This document shows positions 51,883-59,936 of a DNA stretch of 64,000 nt, in pieces. The first letter of the stretch is position 1; every line of letters begins with the position of its first letter. The stretch is from Burkholderiaceae bacterium (lineage in GTDB: Bacteria; Pseudomonadota; Gammaproteobacteria; Burkholderiales; Burkholderiaceae_E): positions 124,001 through 188,000 of the forward strand of contig JADJVQ010000002.1 of the NCBI GenBank assembly GCA_016710525.1. The letters run 5' to 3'. The translations under genes were made by a program, and so were the position numbers. The notes below the pieces were generated by a model that made no database searches, was not told the DNA's origin, and saw only the letters and a program-made list of their open reading frames with translations.

Positions 51883-54345
51883 TTGGGTACCCAGCCGCTG
51901 TCCGGCCTGCGGGTCATCGAAATCGGTGACCTGCCCGCCGCCGCTTATTGCGCGCGTTTTTTTGCCGACTTCGGCGCTGATGTTTTAAAGATCGAACCAC
52001 CGGAAGGCGACCCGTCCCGATCGTCGCCGCCGCTGCTGGCCGCCTCCGATCCGGGCCTGGGCAGCGGCTGGTTCGCGTACCTGAACTTCGGCAAGCGCAG
52101 CGTGGTGGCCGATGGCGCCACCGGCCAGGGCCGGGCGCAGATCGCCCGGCTGCTGGGCCAGGCCGATGTGCTGATCGATTCGCTGGCCCCGCAAAGCCGC
52201 GAGGCCCTGGGCATCGACCATGCGGCGCTGCGCCGAGCGCGGCCGGGCTGCGTCATCGCCGACCTGAACTGGTTCGGCCAGGGCGGGCCCTATTCGGGTT
52301 ACCACGGCACCGATGCCGTGGTGCGCGCCCTGGGCGGCCAGGTGCAGCTGATCGGGCCGGCCGAGGGGCCGCCGCTGGCGCTGCCGGATTTCCAGTCGGC
52401 CATCGTCGGCGGCTTGTCCGCCTTCATCCCGCTGATGGCGAGCCTGCCGGGACGCGAGCGGGCCGGCGGTGGCCTGTGGGAAGTGAGCGTGCTCGAATCG
52501 GTGGCTGCGCTGGCCGAATACCAGGCCTGCGAGGCACAGCCCAGCGGCCGCGGCCAGCCGCGCCTGGGCATCAACCGGTTTACCCCGACCTACCCGATGG
52601 GCGTGTATCGCTGCCGCGAGGGCTGGCTGGGCATCACCGTCGTGACCCCGCTGCAGTGGGCCGCATTCTGCGACCTGCTGGGCATGGGCGATCTGGCGCA
52701 CCACCCTGACTACCACATGGGGCCCGAGCGGCTGCGGTTTGCCGACACCCTCGAGCCACGAATTTCCGCGGGCCTGGCCACGCAGACGGCGGACTACTGG
52801 TTCGAGCGCGGGCTCGAGATGAAGATCCCGTTCACGGTCGTGCCGGACATGGCCGGCTTGTTGTCGACAGCGACGTTTCGCAACCGCGGCGCGATCGCCA
52901 CGATCCAGGCCGGGTCGCGACACTTCGAGGCGCCGCGCTCGCCGCTGCACCTGTCGCGCACGCTGCCGGCGGGCGGCGGCCAGGTGCCGGCACTCGGATC
53001 GACGCAAGCGTCGGCTGTCTGGGCCGACGAGCGCGCGCTCGAACGATTCGACGGGCCGGCGCGCCGGCCCGTGACTCGGGCGGCCGGTCCGCTGGATGGC
53101 CTGCGGATCATCGATCTCTCGATGGGCTGGGCCGGGCCCTTGTGCACCCGCCAGATGGGCGACCTGGGCGCCGACATCATCAAGGTCGAGTCCTGCGGCT
53201 ACCCGGACTGGTGGCGCGGCACCAGCCAGAGCCAAACCGACTTCGAGCAGAAGCTGTTCGAGAAGTTCCCGCGTTTCCTGGCGATGAACCGCAACAAGCG
53301 CGGCATCACGCTCGACCTCACCTCGCCGGACGGCGCGGCGCTGCTCAAGGAACTGGTGCGCGGCGCCGACGCGGTGGTCGAGAACTATTCCAGCCAGGTG
53401 CTGCCCAAGATGGGCCTGGCGTACAGCGACTTGTGCAAAGTCAATCCGTCGCTGGTCATGGTGTCGATGGCCGCCTATGGCGCCACCGGGCCCTGGAGCG
53501 ATTGCCGGGGTTACGGCTCGACTCTCGAGCAGGGCTCGGGGCTGCCCTCGGTGTCGGGTCGCGAAGGCGATCCCCCGGTGATGAACCACATCGCCCACGG
53601 CGACGCGGTCGGCGGCCTGAATGCGGCCTGCGCGCTGCTGGTGGCGCTGCGCCATCGCGAAAAGACCGGGCAGGGCCAGCATGTGGACCTGGCGCAGGTC
53701 GAGTGCATGCTGCCGTTCGTGGCGCCGTGGGTGATCGAGCACTCCGCCAACGGGTCGGTCGGTCCCAGGACCGGCAATCGCCATGCCGCCTATGCCCCGC
53801 AGGGCGTCTACCGCTGCCAGGGCGACGAGGCCTGGGTGCTGGTGGCCGTGACGGACGACGCCGCCTGGCAGGCGCTGTGCCGGGTGATCGGCCATTCGGC
53901 GCTGGCTGCCGATGCGGCACTGGCCGGTGCCCCCGGGCGACACGCGCAGGCCGAGCGCATCGATGCCGCGATCGGCGCGTGGTGCGCCCAGCGCGATCCC
54001 GACACCGCGATGCGCCTGCTGCAGCAGGCCGGGGTGGCCGCCGGCACGGTGCGCGCGCCGGTGAACCTGTACCAGGATCCCCACCTGATCGCACGCGGCG
54101 CCTTCCCGGTGGTCGAACGTGCGTATGTCGGGCGCCATCCGCTGTTCGCCGCGCCCTATCGCAGCGGCGCGCAGCCGCTGCCGGTGCGCTGGCCGGCGCC
54201 GACCATGGGGCAGTTCAATCGCGAGGTGCTGGGCGGTGTGCTGGGCCTGAGCGAGGCCGAGATCTCCCGTCTGGCCGAGCTCGGCGTGATCGGCGATGCC
54301 GCCCTGCCGCCGGCGCAGCGCAAGCGAACCGCAGCCGTGCGCTGA
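51883..54345 (+). CDS. Tandem (fused) CaiB/BaiF family CoA-transferase
   Basis: 820 residues: two type III CoA-transferase units in one chain (about 1-400 and 401-810). Each begins with the family motif (SGLRVIEIGDLPAAAYCARF; DGLRIIDLSMGWAGPLCTRQ) and has GADVLKIE or GADIIKVE. The second half keeps the catalytic Asp in GQHVDLAQVE (about 602), while the first has Glu at the matching place in GLWEVSVLES (about 200). The start is TTG at 51883 with GGGAG upstream. First gene of an operon with peptide-type ABC transporter genes (6 bases to the next). Acyl substrate unknown. Confidence 0.88.
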   Translation: MGTQPLSGLRVIEIGDLPAAAYCARFFADFGADVLKIEPPEGDPSRSSPPLLAASDPGLGSGWFAYLNFGKRSVVADGATGQGRAQIARLLGQADVLIDSLAPQSREALGIDHAALRRARPGCVIADLNWFGQGGPYSGYHGTDAVVRALGGQVQLIGPAEGPPLALPDFQSAIVGGLSAFIPLMASLPGRERAGGGLWEVSVLESVAALAEYQACEAQPSGRGQPRLGINRFTPTYPMGVYRCREGWLGITVVTPLQWAAFCDLLGMGDLAHHPDYHMGPERLRFADTLEPRISAGLATQTADYWFERGLEMKIPFTVVPDMAGLLSTATFRNRGAIATIQAGSRHFEAPRSPLHLSRTLPAGGGQVPALGSTQASAVWADERALERFDGPARRPVTRAAGPLDGLRIIDLSMGWAGPLCTRQMGDLGADIIKVESCGYPDWWRGTSQSQTDFEQKLFEKFPRFLAMNRNKRGITLDLTSPDGAALLKELVRGADAVVENYSSQVLPKMGLAYSDLCKVNPSLVMVSMAAYGATGPWSDCRGYGSTLEQGSGLPSVSGREGDPPVMNHIAHGDAVGGLNAACALLVALRHREKTGQGQHVDLAQVECMLPFVAPWVIEHSANGSVGPRTGNRHAAYAPQGVYRCQGDEAWVLVAVTDDAAWQALCRVIGHSALAADAALAGAPGRHAQAERIDAAIGAWCAQRDPDTAMRLLQQAGVAAGTVRAPVNLYQDPHLIARGAFPVVERAYVGRHPLFAAPYRSGAQPLPVRWPAPTMGQFNREVLGGVLGLSEAEISRLAELGVIGDAALPPAQRKRTAAVR

Positions 54346-54351
54346 TCTCCG

Positions 54352-55360
54352 ATGAGCACTGCGCTCGCCCAGGTCCAGCCGCTGCTGTCGGTGCAGCGGC
54401 TGTGCATCCACTTCACGGGTGCGCAGGGCGAAGTGCAGGCCACGCGCGACATCGACTTCGACCTGAAGCCCGGCGAGCGGGTGGGCATCGTCGGAGAAAG
54501 CGGCTGCGGCAAGACGGTCACCGGGCTGTCGATCCTGGGCCTGCTGCCGGCGCAGTCCAGCCGTGTCACCGGACGCATCGAGTTCGAGGGCCGCAACCTG
54601 ACCGAACTGTCGGCGCGCGACATGCGCGAGGTGCGCGGCGCGAAGATCGGCATGATCTTCCAGGAGCCCATGAGCGCGCTGGATCCGGTGTTCACCGTCG
54701 GCGAACAGATTGCCGAAACCTTGCGCACGCACCGCGGCATGAGCCGGCGCCAGGCCCGGGCCCGGGCGATCGAGGCGCTGGCCGCGGTCGGAATCCCGCT
54801 GCCCGATCGCCGCGTCGACGAGTATCCGCACCAGCTCTCCGGAGGCATGCGCCAGCGCGCCGATGATCGCCATCGCCCTGGCCTGCGAACCGGCGCTGCT
54901 GATCGCCGACGAACCCACCACCGCGCTCGATGTGACCATCCAGGCGCAGATCATCCGGCTGCTGGTCGACCTCAGCCGCCAGTCCGGCACCGCGCTGCTG
55001 TTCATCACCCACGACCTGGGTGTGGTCGCCGAAACCTGCGACCGTCTGCTCACCATGTATGCCGGTGAAATCGTCGAGGACGCCGGCGTCGACGAAGCCC
55101 TGCTGCGCCCGCGTCACCCCTATACCTCTGGGCTGCTGCGTTCGATCCCTCGCCTGAGTCCGCGCAAGTCGGTGCTGCCCTCGGTGCCGGGCCGCGTGCC
55201 CGCGCTCACCGCGATGCCGGTGGGGTGCCGCTTCGAGCCGCGCTGCGGCCATGCGCAAGCCGCCTGCCGCCAGCCGCAGTCGCTGGTGTCGATCGAGCCG
55301 GCGCGCAGTGCCCGCTGCGCCCGCCAGACCGAACTCCATCTGCCGGGGGCCCTGGCGTGA
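54352..55360 (+). pseudogene. Peptide-type ABC transporter ATPase (DppD-like), broken by +1 frameshift
   Basis: First ATPase of an oligopeptide/nickel-type importer. Frame 1 carries Walker A GESGCGKT, Q-loop MIFQEPMSALDP and the signature LSGGMRQRA; at 54860-54862 the coding pattern moves to the next frame with MIAIALACEPALLIADEPTT (Walker B), the H-loop LLFITHDLGVV and the C-terminal oligopeptide domain with HPYTSGLL and CRFEPRC. Removing one C (54860 or 54861) gives one 335-residue protein, the usual DppD length. As written, the product would lose Walker B. The stop overlaps the next gene (GTGA). Confidence 0.82.
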
Positions 55361-56355
55361 GCGCCCCTCTGGTCACCGTCGACGACCTGCGGGTGCATTT
55401 CCCGACCGGCAAGGGCGGCGAGACCGTCAAGGCGGTCGACGGGGTGAGCTTCGCGGTCTGGCCCGGCGAGACCTTCGGCGTGATCGGCGAATCCGGTTCC
55501 GGCAAGTCCACCCTGGGGCGGGCGCTGGTGATGCTGCTCAAACCCACCTCGGGCACGCTGCGGCTGCAGGGCGACGATCCCTATGCGCTGGGCGCTTCGG
55601 CTTTTCGCACGCTGCGCCGCGACTACCAGGTCGTCTTCCAGGACCCCAACGCGGCGCTCAACCCGCGCATGACGATCGGCGATTCGGTCCGCGAGCCGCT
55701 GGACATCCTCGGCGAGCTGCCGGCGGCCGACCGGCGCCGGCGGGTGGCCGAGGTGCTCGAACGCGTGGGTCTGGGCGCCGAATACGCGCAGCGCTATCCG
55801 CACGAGCTGTCCGGGGGCCAGAAGCAGCGCGTCAACATCGCGCGGGTGCTGATGCTGCGCCCCAGGCTGATCGTCTGCGACGAGGTGGTGGCCGCGCTCG
55901 ACGTGTCGATCCAGGCCGACATGCTCAACCTGTTCGCCGACCTGCAGCGCGAGTTCGGGCTCACCTATGTCTTCATCACCCACGACCTGGGCGTGGTGTC
56001 GCATGTCAGCGACCGCATCGCGGTGATGTACCTGGGCCGCTTCGTCGAGCTGGCCGATGCGCAGGCGCTGGCCGATGCACCGCTGCATCCGTACACGCAG
56101 GCGCTGCTGTCCTCGGAGCCCGTGCCGCTGCCCTCGTCGATGCGCACGACCGAAAAACAGGTGCTGAGCGGCGAAATCCCCAGCCCGATCGATCCGCCCT
56201 CGGGCTGCCGATTCCGCACCCGCTGCCCCAGGGCGACGGACGATTGCGCCGTGCGCGAACCGGCCTGGCGGGAGGCTTTGCCTGGCCACTGGGTGGCCTG
56301 CCATTTCGCGATGCCCGCGCCCGAAAACCAGAGCACGATCCCCCACGTAGCGTGA
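55357..56355 (+). CDS. Peptide-type ABC transporter ATPase (DppF-like)
   Basis: 332 residues from GTG 55357, overlapping the previous stop (GTGA). Walker A GESGSGKST, Q-loop VVFQDPNAALNPR, signature LSGGQKQR, Walker B LIVCDEVVAALDVS and the H-loop FITHDLGVVSHV are present, with the oligopeptide-transporter C-terminal region (HPYTQALLS, CRFRTRCPRATDDC). In the Walker B area VCDEVVAALD replaces the common VCDEPVSALD. Pairs with the broken DppD-like ATPase. Confidence 0.92.
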   Translation: MSAPLVTVDDLRVHFPTGKGGETVKAVDGVSFAVWPGETFGVIGESGSGKSTLGRALVMLLKPTSGTLRLQGDDPYALGASAFRTLRRDYQVVFQDPNAALNPRMTIGDSVREPLDILGELPAADRRRRVAEVLERVGLGAEYAQRYPHELSGGQKQRVNIARVLMLRPRLIVCDEVVAALDVSIQADMLNLFADLQREFGLTYVFITHDLGVVSHVSDRIAVMYLGRFVELADAQALADAPLHPYTQALLSSEPVPLPSSMRTTEKQVLSGEIPSPIDPPSGCRFRTRCPRATDDCAVREPAWREALPGHWVACHFAMPAPENQSTIPHVA

Positions 56356-56383
56356 CCACCCGAATCACCGACAGGAGACACCG

Positions 56384-57964
56384 ATGAGCCAGTCCCCGAT
56401 TGTTCCGAGCATGCAAGACGACAGCGTCGAGCCCCTGCGCGTTTCGCGCCGCGAGATGATCGGCCTGATCACCGGCGCGTTCACCGCGGGCCCGTCGGCG
56501 CTGGCGATCGCACAGGGCGCGCCGCGCCGCGGCGGCGTGCTGAAGGTGGCGGCGCCGGCCAACCCGTCCAGTCTCGATCCGGCCACTGGCGGCGCGGGCA
56601 CCGACCACGTATTCCTGTACACGATGTTCGACACGCTGATCGAATGGGAATACGCGACGCTGCAGGCCCGCCCCGGCCTGGCCGAGTCCTGGAGCTTCAC
56701 CGACCCCAAGACCATGGTGCTGAACCTGCGCAAGGGGGTGGTGTTCCACGACGGCACGCCCTTCGATGCGGCCGCGGTGAAATTCAACATCGAGCGCGCC
56801 AAGACCGCGCCGCGCTCCAACATCAAGGCCGACTTGGCCACCGTCGAGACGGTGGAGGCCACCGGCCCGCACCAGGTCACCCTGAAGCTGAGCCAGCCCG
56901 ATGCCGCGCTGCCGCTGATCCTGTCGGACCGGGCGGGCATGATGGCCTCGCCCAAGGCGATCCAGGCACTGGGCAACGAACACGACCGCAAGCCCGTGGG
57001 CACCGGTCCGTGGCGCCTGGTCGGCTGGTCCGACGGCGAGAAGGTCTCGGTCACGCGCAACGAGAAGTACTGGAAGGCCGGCATGCCGTACCTGGACGGC
57101 ATCGAGCTGCAGATCATCATCGAGGTGAACACCGGCCTGCGTTCGGTGGTGGCCGGGCAGAACGACTACGTCTACTTCCTGTCGCCGCAGCAGCGCGCGA
57201 TCATCGACCGCTCCAAGCTGGGCGCCAACAGCGGACCGACGCTGTACTGCGTCCAGCTCTACATGAACTACGGGCGCCCGCCACTGAACGACGTCAAGGT
57301 GCGGCGCGCGATCAACCACGCGATCGACCGCGAGTCCTTCGTCAAGGCCACGATGGCCGGTCTGGCCGAAGCCGCCTGGACACAGCTGCCCAGTGCCCAC
57401 TGGGCCTTCGACAAATCGCTGGTCAATGCCTGGCCGCACAACATCGATACCGCCAAGAAGCTGCTGGCCGAGGCCGGGCACAAGGACGGCCTGGACCTGA
57501 ACCTGATCGGCTACACCGACCAGCGCGCGGTGCAGCGCCAGGAGGTGCTGATGGAGCAGTTGCGCAAGGCCGGCATCCGGGTCAAGTTCACCAATGGGTC
57601 GATCGCCGACATGAGCGCGAAATTTTTCGCGCAGAACGGCGACGGCCTGCTGTCGGCCTGGACCGGCCGTCCCGACCCGTCGCTGACGTTTTCGCTGATG
57701 TACATGAAGACCGCGTACTTCAATGCCGGCAAGGCCGAACCCGCGCCTGAACTCACCGCCGCCATCCTCGCCAGCCGCGCGTCCACCGACCTCGAGGTGC
57801 GCAAGCGCGAACTCGGCAAGGTGATGAAGATCATCAGCGAGCAGGCGCTGGTGGCGCCGCTGCTCTTCCAGCTCGAGCTCGATGCCCACGGCAAGAAGGT
57901 GCAGGGTTACAAGACCAACCTGCTGGGCAAGCCGAAGTTCGAGAACGTCTGGCTGTCGGAATAA
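56384..57964 (+). CDS. ABC transporter substrate-binding protein, peptide/nickel type (SBP family 5)
   Basis: 526 residues; AGGAG ribosome site seven bases upstream. The N-terminus has a twin-arginine-like SRREMIGLITGAF followed by a weakly hydrophobic stretch and AIAQG, so export by Tat rather than Sec is likely. The family 5 signature is clear: LAESWSFTDPKTMVLNLRKG, VVFHDGTPFDAAAVKFNIER, VRRAINHAIDRESF. It binds the ligand in the periplasm and hands it to the fused permease encoded next. Ligand may be a peptide or another small acid or amide. Confidence 0.9.
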   Translation: MSQSPIVPSMQDDSVEPLRVSRREMIGLITGAFTAGPSALAIAQGAPRRGGVLKVAAPANPSSLDPATGGAGTDHVFLYTMFDTLIEWEYATLQARPGLAESWSFTDPKTMVLNLRKGVVFHDGTPFDAAAVKFNIERAKTAPRSNIKADLATVETVEATGPHQVTLKLSQPDAALPLILSDRAGMMASPKAIQALGNEHDRKPVGTGPWRLVGWSDGEKVSVTRNEKYWKAGMPYLDGIELQIIIEVNTGLRSVVAGQNDYVYFLSPQQRAIIDRSKLGANSGPTLYCVQLYMNYGRPPLNDVKVRRAINHAIDRESFVKATMAGLAEAAWTQLPSAHWAFDKSLVNAWPHNIDTAKKLLAEAGHKDGLDLNLIGYTDQRAVQRQEVLMEQLRKAGIRVKFTNGSIADMSAKFFAQNGDGLLSAWTGRPDPSLTFSLMYMKTAYFNAGKAEPAPELTAAILASRASTDLEVRKRELGKVMKIISEQALVAPLLFQLELDAHGKKVQGYKTNLLGKPKFENVWLSE

Positions 57965-57982
57965 TCCGAACCGAGTGCCGCG

Positions 57983-59812
57983 ATGCTTGCCCTGGACCGC
58001 TGGAAACTGATCGGCTGGCGCCTGCTGCAGTTCGTGCCGGTGATCGTGATGGCCACGTTCATCGTGTTCGGCCTGATGCAGCTCGTGCCGGGCGACATCG
58101 CGGTCACGCTGGCCGGCGAAAACCCCAGCGCGGCCCGGATCGCCGAACTGCGCGGGCTGCTCGGCCTGGACCGGCCGCTGCTGGCGCAGTACGGCAACTG
58201 GTTGTGGGACACACTGCATTTCGACCTGGGCAAGTCGATGCTCTCGGGCGAGCCGGTGCTGCAGTCGATCTTGAAGCGCTTTCCGACCACCTTGCAGATC
58301 GTGCTCTTTGCGCTCAGCCTGTCGCTGCTGATCGGCGTGCCGATGGGCATTCTCGCGGCGCTCAAGCCCAACAGCCGGGTCGACGCCTTCGTCACCAGCG
58401 TCGCCTCGCTGGGTGTGGCGCTGCCCAACTTCTGGCTGGCGATGCTGCTGGTGTCCACCTTCGCCTTGACGCTGGGCTGGCTGCCGGCCACCGGCGCGGT
58501 CGATTTTCTCAAGGATCCGATAGGCTCGCTGAAATCGGCGGTGCTGCCGGCCTGCGCGCTGGCGGCGGGCGGCGTGGCCGAGATCGCCCGCCAGCTGCGC
58601 GGCTCGCTGGTCGAGGTGCTGTCTTCGCAGTTCGTGCGAACCCTGCATGCCAAGGGCCTGCCGCCCTCGGCCATCCTGTGGCGCCACGGCCTGAAGAACG
58701 TCAGCGTGAACCTGCTCACCGTGATCGGCCTGATGTTCAACCGGCTGCTCGGCGCGACCGTGGTGATCGAGGCGGTGTTCGCCATTCCCGGGGTGGGCAG
58801 CATGGTGGTCGCCTCGGCGATCCAGAAGGACTTTCCGGTGATCCAAGGCGTGGTGCTGGCGATGGTGCTGATCGTGATCTCGCTGAATCTGCTGATCGAC
58901 GTGCTGTACACGATCGTCGATCCGCGCGTGGGGCGGGCGGTGAGCGCGGCGGACATCGGCACTGCGCCGCCCGGCCGCCTGGTGCGCCTGGCCCGCTGGC
59001 TGCGCCGCGACCTGCGGGCCAGCCTGAGCCTCGGATTCCTGCTGACGCTGCTGCTGGTGGCCGTCTTTGCCCGTCAGATCGCCCCGTACCCGCCCACCAC
59101 GCAGGATGTGAACAATACGCTGGCCGCGCCCACGGCCCAGCATCCGCTGGGCACCGACGACCTCGGGCGCGATGTGTTCAGCCGGCTCATCCATGGCGCG
59201 CCCGCGACGCTGTACGCCAGTTTCCTGGCGGTGTCGGTGGGCCTGCTGATCGGGCTGCCGGTGGGCCTGCTGGCGGGCTTCCTGGGCGGCTGGGTCGACG
59301 ATGTGATCGGGCGGCTCATCGACACCTTGCTGTCGTTCCCCGCCATCGTGCTGGCGATCGCGGTGACCGGCGCGCTGGGCGTGGGCCTGACCAACAGCAT
59401 GGTGGCGGTGGGCATCGTGTTTTCGCCGCAGCTCGCGCGTCTGTCGCGGGCCCAGACCCTGATCGTCAAGCAGGAACTCTACGTCGACGCCGCACGGGTG
59501 TTCGGCGCCAGCCTGGGACGCATCCTGTGGAAGCACATCCTGCCCAACGCGGTGCAGCCGGTGATCGTGCAGGTGACGCTGCTGCTGGCGGTGGCGCTGC
59601 TGGCCGAGGCCAGCCTGAGCTTCCTGGGCCTGGGCGTTCAGCCGCCGCAGCCGAGCTGGGGCGCGATGCTGGCCCGCGCCTATCAGTACATGGAGATCGC
59701 ACCCGAGCAGATGTATGCGCCGGGCATCGCCATCCTGCTGACCGCCCTGAGCTTCAATGCGCTGGGCGAGTCGATTCGCATCGTGCTCGATCCCACGTCC
59801 AGGCGGCGCTGA
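57983..59812 (+). CDS. Fused double ABC permease (DppB-DppC in one chain)
   Basis: 609 residues. The first half (1-315) is a complete DppB-type permease (FVPVIVMATFIVFGLMQLVP, LLGLDRPLLAQYGNWL, EAA-loop region ...RTLHAKGLPPSAILWRHGLK, then FAIPGVGSMVV). The second half (about 330-609) is a complete DppC-type permease (HPLGTDDLGRDVFSRLIHGA, EAA-loop YVDAARVFGASLGRILWKH, LSFLGLGVQPPQPSWGAML). These are normally separate genes; here the frame runs through without a stop, joined by a short basic linker (LVRLARWLRRDLRAS). A heterodimeric channel would be made from one polypeptide. Confidence 0.92.
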   Translation: MLALDRWKLIGWRLLQFVPVIVMATFIVFGLMQLVPGDIAVTLAGENPSAARIAELRGLLGLDRPLLAQYGNWLWDTLHFDLGKSMLSGEPVLQSILKRFPTTLQIVLFALSLSLLIGVPMGILAALKPNSRVDAFVTSVASLGVALPNFWLAMLLVSTFALTLGWLPATGAVDFLKDPIGSLKSAVLPACALAAGGVAEIARQLRGSLVEVLSSQFVRTLHAKGLPPSAILWRHGLKNVSVNLLTVIGLMFNRLLGATVVIEAVFAIPGVGSMVVASAIQKDFPVIQGVVLAMVLIVISLNLLIDVLYTIVDPRVGRAVSAADIGTAPPGRLVRLARWLRRDLRASLSLGFLLTLLLVAVFARQIAPYPPTTQDVNNTLAAPTAQHPLGTDDLGRDVFSRLIHGAPATLYASFLAVSVGLLIGLPVGLLAGFLGGWVDDVIGRLIDTLLSFPAIVLAIAVTGALGVGLTNSMVAVGIVFSPQLARLSRAQTLIVKQELYVDAARVFGASLGRILWKHILPNAVQPVIVQVTLLLAVALLAEASLSFLGLGVQPPQPSWGAMLARAYQYMEIAPEQMYAPGIAILLTALSFNALGESIRIVLDPTSRRR

Positions 59813-59936
59813 GCCGCCGGCTGGGGTCGTCACTCGCTTTCGTCACTCGCTGCCGTATCTCGCTGTTGTATCCCGCCGTGGTCGTTCATTCACTCCATTC
59901 GTCATCGCGCCCGGCGCAACCATAGGTCTGCCTCTC

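Noticed and set aside
56006..59833. Very long open frame on the minus strand (over 1200 codons) opposite the binding protein and permease
   Set aside because: Composition is His/Gln/Arg/Gly-rich, as produced by reading a GC-rich gene backwards in the mirrored frame; no domain, and the plus strand has strong family motifs. The same holds for 59886-63095, 24260-27538 and 15862-18987.
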